Below are positions 7,459 to 12,621 of a DNA stretch of 12,621 bases, piece by piece (positions within the stretch are counted from its first letter, which is position 1; the number at the start of each line of letters is the position of its first letter). The notes beneath the pieces were generated by a model, which saw only the letters and a program-made list of their open reading frames with translations, was not told the DNA's origin and did not search any database. Source of the DNA: Aquirufa sp. (GTDB lineage: Bacteria > Bacteroidota > Bacteroidia > Cytophagales > Spirosomataceae). Position numbers and translations under genes: made by a program. The DNA is taken from positions 1 to 12,621 of the forward strand of contig JAURHT010000057.1 in assembly GCA_030833145.1 (NCBI GenBank), in the 5' to 3' direction.

Positions 7459-8325
7459 TTAAGAATTCGATTCCATCTCTTCTTCTCTCATTTTACGTTT
7501 CAAGACGCGACCTGAAACGCCGATACTGATTTCGTACAAGCCTAAGAGTGGGAACGCCACTAAAAGCTGTGAAACCACATCCGGAGAAGGAGTGATGATC
7601 GCCGCCACGATAAAAATGACAATAAGGGCATGTCTGCGATATTCCCGCATGAAGGACGGGGTTAAAATGCCTACTTGAGATAGCACGAAGGCCACCATCG
7701 GTAATTGGAACGTGATTCCGCAGGCCAACGTTAACATCGATAACAAGGAAATGTAATCGTTGATGTCAAATTGGTTTTGGATGCTCGGATCTAATTTAAA
7801 GTTCGCCAGGAAGTTAATGGCCATTGGTGCCACCACAAAATACCCGAAAGCAACCCCACTAAAAAACAATACAGAAACCCAAAATACGGCCCCCCGAGCC
7901 GCTTTCAATTCCTTGCTCTTTAAGCCTGGTTTAATGAAGCGCCACAATTCGTGGAACATGTAAGGAAAGGCAAATAAAAGACCTACGATAATGGACTGCG
8001 TAAGGGCCATCATGAATTGACCTGAAACCTCCCTACTTTGAAGAATAAAATCTGCCTTCTGCATGCACAAGCTAGGCATGTTGAAGAGGTCTGCGGCTTG
8101 ACACAGGATTTGGTTCGTATAAAAATCCGTTTTCGTCGGTCCTAAAATGATCGAACTGAAGATGAATTCACGGAAAAACCAAGCGGCCACCGCAAAGACA
8201 AAAAAGGAGGCAACAGATCGCAGAATATGCCATCTTAATTCTTCTAGATGACCTAGGAAGGACATTTCTGTGCCATCCGTTACCTCATCGTCGTCGAAAT
8301 CGTCAAAATCTTGATCTGCTGCCAT
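7459..8325 (-). CDS. tatC: Sec-independent (twin-arginine) protein translocase subunit TatC
   Basis: TatC is the integral-membrane receptor for twin-arginine signal peptides and works with TatA/B, which are not in this window. The 288 residues begin with an acidic tail (DFDDFDDDE) and then the conserved cytoplasmic signature SFLGHLEELRWHILRS (22-37). Six membrane segments can be placed at about 33-55, 105-128, 146-168, 191-218, 232-246 and 250-270, with the FHELWRFIKPGL loop after the second and TPSPD after the fifth. The first periplasmic loop is enlarged and carries C75 and C87, a feature I recall from other Bacteroidota TatC proteins. The gene starts 6 bases after the glyA stop and is followed 22 bases later by uup, so it is co-transcribed with both. 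Confidence 0.96.
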   Translation of the reverse strand: MAADQDFDDFDDDEVTDGTEMSFLGHLEELRWHILRSVASFFVFAVAAWFFREFIFSSIILGPTKTDFYTNQILCQAADLFNMPSLCMQKADFILQSREVSGQFMMALTQSIIVGLLFAFPYMFHELWRFIKPGLKSKELKAARGAVFWVSVLFFSGVAFGYFVVAPMAINFLANFKLDPSIQNQFDINDYISLLSMLTLACGITFQLPMVAFVLSQVGILTPSFMREYRRHALIVIFIVAAIITPSPDVVSQLLVAFPLLGLYEISIGVSGRVLKRKMREEEMESNS

Positions 8326-8331
8326 AAAAAA

Positions 8332-9621
8332 TTATAGGTATAATGGGAATTGCTTCACCCACTCATTTACTTCTCCTTTGATTGATTTCAATACCGCCTC
8401 GTTATCGTGGTTCATCAAGGCCTTATCGACCATCTCCACGATTTGAGCCATATCTGTTTCTTTCAAACCACGCGTCGTCATCGCCGCCGTACCCACACGC
8501 ATACCAGAGGTAACGAATGGAGATTTGTCGTCGAATGGAACCATGTTTTTGTTAATCGTGATATCCGCTTGAATCAACGTATTCTCCGCTAATTTACCGC
8601 TCAATCCTTTCGGACGTAAGTCAATTAACATCAAGTGATTATCTGTACCGCCTGAGATGATATCGTAACCTTTGGCTAAAAAGGCCTTCGCCATCGCTTG
8701 CGCATTCGACTGCACTTGCTTCGCATACGCCTCAAATGTAGGAGTTAATGCCTCACCAAAAGCAATGGCTTTTGCCGCAATCACGTGCTCTAATGGACCA
8801 CCTTGCGTTCCAGGGAACACAGCGCCATCTAAACAGGCAGACATCATTTTCAATTCACCTTTTAGCGTCTTAAAGCCAAATGGATTCTCAAAATCATTCC
8901 CCATCATGATCAAACCACCACGCGGTCCACGAAGCGTTTTGTGCGTCGTAGTCGTGATAATGTGGCAATGTTGAACAGGATTATTCAATAAACCCTTCGC
9001 GATTAACGCAGATGGGTGTGAAATATCAGCTAATAAAATCGCTCCTACTTGGTCAGCGATTGCGCGAAGACGTGCATAATCCCAATCACGAGAATAAGCA
9101 GACGCTCCACAAATAATCAATCTTGGTTTCTCTTTTAGTGCTGTCGCCTCTACCTTGTCCCAATCGATCAATCCCGTTTCTTTCTCTACACCGTAGAAGA
9201 AAGCTTGGAAATATTTACCCGAGAAATTCACCGGAGAACCGTGTGATAAGTGACCACCGTGAGATAAGTCAAATCCTAGGATTTTATCGCCTGGGTTTAA
9301 GAAAGACAAGAATACTGCCGCATTTGCTTGCGCCCCAGAGTGAGGTTGAACGTTTGCCCAAGTCGCTCCGAATAATTGCTTCGCACGCTCAATCGCTAAA
9401 GTCTCCACTTCATCCACTACTTCGCAACCGCCATAATAACGCTTTCCTGGTAATCCTTCTGCGTATTTGTTGGTTAAAACACTTCCCTGTGCTTCCATCA
9501 CCTGTGGCGATGTGAAGTTTTCAGAGGCGATTAATTCAATGCCAAATTCTTGGCGATGTGCCTCCTGGTTAATCAGGTCAAAAATTTCTTTGTCTCGTTG
9601 TGTAGGGAAAGTGGATGCCAT
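8332..9621 (-). CDS. glyA: Serine hydroxymethyltransferase
   Basis: This cytoplasmic PLP enzyme converts serine and tetrahydrofolate to glycine and 5,10-methylene-tetrahydrofolate, the main source of one-carbon units. The 429 residues fit the bacterial range. Visible motifs are [12 protein letters not shown] (28-39), [15 protein letters not shown] (51-65), [10 protein letters not shown] (94-103), the cofactor aspartate and stacking histidine in [13 protein letters not shown] (D199, H202), the Schiff-base lysine K228 in [14 protein letters not shown], and the substrate-binding arginine R375 in [10 protein letters not shown] 9621 is preferred because [10 protein letters not shown] aligns with family N-termini; an extension to 9660 would begin inside the promoter region and add an atypical FFF segment. 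It is the first gene of the glyA–tatC–uup operon and is divergent from dsbD. Confidence 0.97.
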   Translation of the reverse strand: MASTFPTQRDKEIFDLINQEAHRQEFGIELIASENFTSPQVMEAQGSVLTNKYAEGLPGKRYYGGCEVVDEVETLAIERAKQLFGATWANVQPHSGAQANAAVFLSFLNPGDKILGFDLSHGGHLSHGSPVNFSGKYFQAFFYGVEKETGLIDWDKVEATALKEKPRLIICGASAYSRDWDYARLRAIADQVGAILLADISHPSALIAKGLLNNPVQHCHIITTTTHKTLRGPRGGLIMMGNDFENPFGFKTLKGELKMMSACLDGAVFPGTQGGPLEHVIAAKAIAFGEALTPTFEAYAKQVQSNAQAMAKAFLAKGYDIISGGTDNHLMLIDLRPKGLSGKLAENTLIQADITINKNMVPFDDKSPFVTSGMRVGTAAMTTRGLKETDMAQIVEMVDKALMNHDNEAVLKSIKGEVNEWVKQFPLYL

Positions 9622-9657
9622 AAAAAAGAACGGGTTCTGGATTACAATTTGAAAGGT

Positions 9658-9688
9658 CAAAATTACGTTTTTTTCTCCGAATTGAAAA
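9658..9688 (-). promoter_or_regulatory. Promoter of the glyA–tatC–uup operon
   Basis: On the minus strand, TAATTTTG (9658-9665) matches the -7 consensus TAnnTTTG exactly. It is preceded, after exactly 19 bases, by TTTT (9685-9688) in place of the -33 TTTG. Transcription would begin about 30 bases before ATG 9621. This supports that start over an upstream one. Confidence 0.5.
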
Positions 9689-9725
9689 ATGAAAGGACCT
9701 TATAATAAGACAAATATCACGCATG

Positions 9726-9756
9726 TTTCTGCGCTTTTTTCTTAATTTTGACTTTG
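9726..9756 (+). promoter_or_regulatory. Promoter region of dsbD and its downstream gene
   Basis: TTTC (9726-9729), a 19-base spacer and TGACTTTG (9749-9756) match the Bacteroidota TTTG–N19–TAnnTTTG pattern with one mismatch in each element. A second -7-like TAATTTTG (9743-9750) overlaps it but lacks a -33 partner. The placement, 15 bases before ATG 9772, is usual for the phylum. The rest of the 150-base glyA–dsbD gap shows no RNA element. Confidence 0.42.
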
Positions 9757-9771
9757 CATTTTGAGACAAAC

Positions 9772-11769
9772 ATGAAATTAAAATATATCGCCTTTCTTTT
9801 GTTCGCATTCTTGGCTATTCCAGCTCTTGCGCAAAAGATTACCCCCGCTAAATGGTCTTGGTCCATCAAGCCCGCAAACCCGAAAGTGGGGGAGCAAGCT
9901 GAAGTGATTTTTAAGGTCGCGATCGAAAAGGATTGGTATTTGTACTCGTCTGATTTTGACAAAGATCTAGGTCCCACGGTAACGACCGTTACCTTTAAGC
10001 CAAGTGCTGGTTACCAAACAGTGGGTGAATTGAAAGCGATCAATCCGCATTCGAAAAACGATACCGAGATTTGGAATGGTACCTATACTTATTTCACGGG
10101 CCAAGCAGAATTTCGCCAAAAAATCAAAATCACCGCCGCGGATTATACGATCGAGGGTTTTTACGATTCACAATCCTGCTCGAATGTTTCAGGACTTTGT
10201 GTTCCTATCAAAGGTCCATTTAGTCTGAAAGGAAAGGCCGAGATGGTAGTTTCCGCTGACACGGCTGCCGTCCCTGTCGTCCAGTCGACTCCCGTGGATT
10301 CAGTAGTGACAAAACCTACAGTAGTGGCCACGCCTACAGAAGCACCGGAAGACGAGTCTTTATTCATGTTCTTTTGGATCGCCTTGGGCGCCGGATTCTT
10401 AGCTTTATTGACGCCATGCGTGTATCCATTAATTCCGATGACCGTTAGTTTCTTCACGAAGCAAAAGGGCGGTAAAGGATTAGCTTTCTTGTATGGAGGA
10501 TTTATTGTGTTAATCTATGTGTTTTTCGGAACGCTTTTAGCCTTCTTTGCGGGTGCTAGCTTCGCGAACTTCTTGAGTACGCACTGGATTCCTAACATGA
10601 TTTTCTTCACGATATTTATCCTGTTTGGGATTTCATTCTTAGGCGCATTTGAAATCGTCTTGCCTTCGAATTTAGTGAACACGGTGGATGCGAAGTCGGA
10701 CAAAGGTGGATTTATCGGCGTGTTCTTTATGGCCTTTACGCTTGTATTAGTGTCCTTTTCTTGCACCGGACCTCTTGCCGGATCGATCCTGATTGCGGCC
10801 TCACAAGGTGCTTTTTTAAAGCCGATTATCGGGATGTTAGGATTCTCCTTAGCCTTCGCCATTCCGTTTACCTTGTTCGCGATTTTCCCTGGATTCATGC
10901 AGAAATTACCTAAGTCAGGCAATTGGATGAACGAGGTGAAAGTGGTGTTAGGCTTCTTGGAAATTGCGCTTGCATTTAAATTCTTGAGCGTAGCAGATCA
11001 AGTATATCACTGGCATCTGTTGGATCGTGAGATTTTCTTAGCTATTTGGATTGCGATCTTTACGGCCTTGACCTTGTATTTGTTCGGTAAGATTTCCTTG
11101 CCACATGATGGTCCCTCGAAGAATCTGTCAGTTCCACGTACTTTGTTTGCGACGGCGGTTTTAGCCTTTGTCATTTACTTGGTTCCTGGGATGTTCGGAG
11201 CGCCGTTGAAAGGGCTTTCGGGCTGGTTGCCACCAATGAATTCGCAGGATTTTAAGGGTTCTCAAGCGGCTGAGCCTGTTGCGCAGGTAAAAGATGTGTT
11301 ATACAATGATTTCTTAGAGTTGCCTTTGGGATTGGATGGCTACTTCGATTTCGAGCAGGCCAAAGCAGCAGCGTTGAAGGCAAACAAACCGTTGTTTATC
11401 GACTTTACAGGACACGGTTGTGTGAATTGCCGGAAGATGGAGGAATACGTTTGGTCAGATCCTTCCGTTTTACAGCGACTAAAAAAGGATTACGTGGTGG
11501 TGGCCTTGTATTGCGATGATAAGACGGAATTGCCTGCATCGAAATGGTATACGTCTAAAATGGACGGCCAGGAGAAGAAGACTTTAGGGGACCAAAACCT
11601 CGACTTCCAAATCTCCCGCTTCAACTCGAACGCGCAACCGCATTATGTCTTATTAGACCCTCGCAAGGACGATAAGCCAATGGTTCAACCGGTGGCTTTC
11701 GATGCCAATGTGGCTCACTTTGTCAGCTTCTTAGACGAAGGTAAATCCATCTATCAATCTGCGAAATAA
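9772..11769 (+). CDS. dsbD: Thiol:disulfide interchange protein DsbD (cytoplasm-to-periplasm electron carrier)
   Basis: DsbD moves electrons from cytoplasmic thioredoxin across the inner membrane to periplasmic thiols. The 665-residue protein has a signal peptide (1-20, ending PALA) and the full three-part layout. The alpha domain (about 22-155) has C136 and C143. A Thr/Val/Pro-rich linker spans about 161-194. The membrane beta domain (about 197-475, some eight segments) has its cysteine pair in TPCVYP (C216) and SFSCTGP (C331). The thioredoxin-like gamma domain (about 525-655) has GHGCVNC (C550, C553). All six functional cysteines are present. ATG 9772 is chosen since the TTG-led extension from 9748 falls in the promoter and would precede the signal peptide. 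The stop overlaps the start of the next gene as TAATG. Likely clients include periplasmic disulfide isomerases and cytochrome c maturation, by family knowledge only. Confidence 0.95.
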   Translation: MKLKYIAFLLFAFLAIPALAQKITPAKWSWSIKPANPKVGEQAEVIFKVAIEKDWYLYSSDFDKDLGPTVTTVTFKPSAGYQTVGELKAINPHSKNDTEIWNGTYTYFTGQAEFRQKIKITAADYTIEGFYDSQSCSNVSGLCVPIKGPFSLKGKAEMVVSADTAAVPVVQSTPVDSVVTKPTVVATPTEAPEDESLFMFFWIALGAGFLALLTPCVYPLIPMTVSFFTKQKGGKGLAFLYGGFIVLIYVFFGTLLAFFAGASFANFLSTHWIPNMIFFTIFILFGISFLGAFEIVLPSNLVNTVDAKSDKGGFIGVFFMAFTLVLVSFSCTGPLAGSILIAASQGAFLKPIIGMLGFSLAFAIPFTLFAIFPGFMQKLPKSGNWMNEVKVVLGFLEIALAFKFLSVADQVYHWHLLDREIFLAIWIAIFTALTLYLFGKISLPHDGPSKNLSVPRTLFATAVLAFVIYLVPGMFGAPLKGLSGWLPPMNSQDFKGSQAAEPVAQVKDVLYNDFLELPLGLDGYFDFEQAKAAALKANKPLFIDFTGHGCVNCRKMEEYVWSDPSVLQRLKKDYVVVALYCDDKTELPASKWYTSKMDGQEKKTLGDQNLDFQISRFNSNAQPHYVLLDPRKDDKPMVQPVAFDANVAHFVSFLDEGKSIYQSAK

Positions 11770-12215
11770 TGTCTTGGGCAGCCTATTCTGGTGTAATGAT
11801 CGCCACGGGATTAAAGTTTATTGCGGGACCCATCACAGGTTTTAGCCTAGGCTTGACTTGGTATGAAACCGTGCTTTTCACCTGGTTAGGGGCGATGGCC
11901 ACGGTAACAATCATTGTTACCTTAGGGAAAGCAATCTTAGGCTTGATTGCTAAATACCGAACCACCAAACCGAAGATTTTCTCCAAACGCATTCGCTACG
12001 CGGTAGATATCTGGCAGCGATTCGGAATGAAAGGAATTGCCGCCTTAACGCCTTTGATTTTCACCCCGATAGGAGGTAGTTTATTGTCCTTGTCCTTTAA
12101 AGTTCCGACGCCAAGAATTCTATTCTTAATGGGAATTTCCTCCCTTATCTGGGCCTTGATTTATGTGGCTGGGATTTACCAGTTGACATTTTTAAGGGAT
12201 ATGCTGGTGCATTAA
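11769..12215 (+). CDS. Polytopic membrane protein of 148 residues, unknown function, translationally coupled to dsbD
   Basis: The gene starts on the last base of the dsbD stop codon (TAATG), so it is very likely translated by re-initiation from dsbD. The protein has about four hydrophobic segments (near 7-30, 33-62, 88-110 and 115-140). A basic central loop (about 63-87, rich in Lys/Arg) is probably cytoplasmic. Notable stretches are GLKFIAGPITGFSLGL (14-29) and IAALTPLIFTPIGGSLLSLSF (90-110), where Pro and Gly residues break the helices, giving a pseudo-symmetric look. It has no cysteine, so it cannot itself take part in thiol exchange. It distantly resembles the small multidrug-export/COG2426-like membrane proteins, but I would not assign that function. 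A role tied to DsbD is suggested by coupling only. A terminator follows. Confidence 0.85.
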   Translation: MSWAAYSGVMIATGLKFIAGPITGFSLGLTWYETVLFTWLGAMATVTIIVTLGKAILGLIAKYRTTKPKIFSKRIRYAVDIWQRFGMKGIAALTPLIFTPIGGSLLSLSFKVPTPRILFLMGISSLIWALIYVAGIYQLTFLRDMLVH

Positions 12216-12236
12216 TCCTAGTCCTCTAATGGCCAC

Positions 12237-12264
12237 AAAAAAAGCCGGATAAACCGGCTTCTTT
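12237..12264. terminator. Bidirectional intrinsic terminator between convergent genes
   Basis: AAGCCGG and CCGGCTT form a perfect 7-base-pair stem around the loop ATAAA (12249-12253). On the minus strand the hairpin is followed by seven T's, a strong terminator for the small lipoprotein gene. On the plus strand the T-run is interrupted (TTCTTT), so termination of the dsbD unit may be weaker. Confidence 0.85.
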
Positions 12265-12284
12265 AAAATCTATGTGATCAGGAA

Positions 12285-12533
12285 TTAGTTTCCTTGATTG
12301 ATCGATTTTCCTTTGAATAATTTCTCACGGATGGCATTCGCTTTCACTTCAAGTTCTGGTTTCGCATCGTACGTTAATTTCGATTGAACCGCTGCGCTAT
12401 CTGGGTGAATACCGTACACATACTCATCGCCTTTGCGCACGTCTTTTTGTTTGATGGTATTGTTCTTTTGATAATCACAAGAAGTCGCTACCGCTAAAAT
12501 GGCTACTAAAGAAAGTAAATTCGTTAATTTCAT
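12285..12533 (-). CDS. Small lipoprotein of 82 residues, unknown function
   Basis: The protein starts with a lipoprotein signal (MKLTNLLSLVAILAVATSC) whose lipobox ATSC places the acylated cysteine at C19. The mature chain of 64 residues is hydrophilic and has no second cysteine: a Lys/Asn-rich stretch (about 23-35), then DEYVYGIHPDSAAVQ (36-50), then a probable helix (about 58-76) rich in Glu, Lys and Ala. I do not recognise the family. The regular codon use, a fitting -7 element 24 bases upstream and a terminator 20 bases after the stop make it a real monocistronic gene. It is probably anchored in the inner or outer membrane facing the periplasm; surface exposure cannot be judged. Confidence 0.85.
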   Translation of the reverse strand: MKLTNLLSLVAILAVATSCDYQKNNTIKQKDVRKGDEYVYGIHPDSAAVQSKLTYDAKPELEVKANAIREKLFKGKSINQGN

Positions 12534-12556
12534 AAGGCTGTGTCAATAATTATTTG

Positions 12557-12564
12557 CAAAAATA
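12557..12564 (-). promoter_or_regulatory. -7 promoter element of the 82-residue lipoprotein gene
   Basis: On the minus strand this reads TATTTTTG, an exact TAnnTTTG match, 23 bases before the ATG at 12533. At 20 bases further upstream TTAG is a partial -33 match. It lies immediately after the possible end of the next minus-strand gene. Confidence 0.45.
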
Positions 12565-12584
12565 AGGAATAGGTCATCGTTCGC

Positions 12585-12621
12585 CTAACTTTCGGCAATT
12601 TTTTTAATTTGATCCTCTAAA
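12585..12621 (-). CDS. Possible C-terminal tail of a minus-strand gene entering from the right edge
   Basis: One minus-strand frame is open from the window edge to a TAG at 12585-12587 and reads LEDQIKKIAES, an amphipathic, charged tail typical of a protein C-terminus. With only 11 residues the protein cannot be identified, and an open stretch this short is also expected by chance. The clean start of promoter-like sequence right after it gives mild support. Confidence 0.33.
   Translation of the reverse strand, partial: LEDQIKKIAES

Noticed and set aside
7451..7472. Direct repeat of GAATTCGATT near the end of tatC
   Set aside because: Two copies of ten bases, partly within the last codons of tatC and not linked to any other repeat; likely chance.
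9699..9709. Inverted repeat CTTAT-A-ATAAG in the glyA–dsbD gap
   Set aside because: The arms are five AT-rich bases, which is expected by chance in such a gap; not enough for an operator call.
1..12621. Search for CRISPR arrays, tRNA or rRNA genes, insertion sequences, phage genes and defence systems
   Set aside because: No repeat-spacer pattern, cloverleaf, transposase, integrase or known defence domain was seen; all long frames are explained by housekeeping or envelope proteins.

Overview
The window looks like chromosomal DNA from a member of the Bacteroidota, probably of the order Cytophagales. The evidence is the -7 promoter elements of the TAnnTTTG type, the near absence of Shine-Dalgarno sites, signal peptides ending in FAQ/FSQ/ALA, the ThuA–PQQ dehydrogenase–PKD–cytochrome c fusion, and the sequence style of the GlyA, TatC and DsbD proteins. 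The genus cannot be fixed from the sequence alone. I see no rRNA, tRNA, CRISPR array, insertion sequence or phage gene.

Region 1 (1-1106): the N-terminal part of an AraC-type regulator (minus strand, cut by the window edge) is divergent from a PhyH-type Fe(II)/2-oxoglutarate dioxygenase. The 115-base gap between them carries a perfect 12-base palindrome, a candidate operator. Region 2 (1093-5520): an exported dienelactone hydrolase-like protein is followed, with a TAATG stop/start overlap, by a 45-residue lipoprotein gene, both on the minus strand. Divergent from them is a very large exported protein of 1122 residues that joins ThuA, a quinoprotein sugar dehydrogenase-like propeller, PKD, a class I cytochrome c and a C-terminal beta-sandwich. 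It looks like a cell-envelope carbohydrate oxidation enzyme carrying its own haem.

Region 3 (5539-9688): glyA–tatC–uup form a compact minus-strand operon with gaps of 6 and 22 bases. It has a plausible promoter upstream of glyA and ends at a bidirectional hairpin terminator shared with the convergent large gene. Its products serve one-carbon metabolism, folded-protein export and ribosome or ATPase function. Region 4 (9726-12215): divergent from glyA, dsbD encodes a three-domain transmembrane thiol reductant carrier. It overlaps by TAATG with a 148-residue polytopic membrane protein of unknown function. Region 5 (12237-12621): after a second bidirectional terminator there is an 82-residue lipoprotein gene on the minus strand and possibly the last residues of another minus-strand gene.

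Much of the window serves the cell envelope: two small lipoproteins, three exported or thiol-handling proteins, TatC and a haem-bearing dehydrogenase. No single pathway joins all the genes. The most promising under-described items are the 45-residue lipoprotein, the membrane protein coupled to dsbD, and the Asp-to-Glu change in the triad of the hydrolase.
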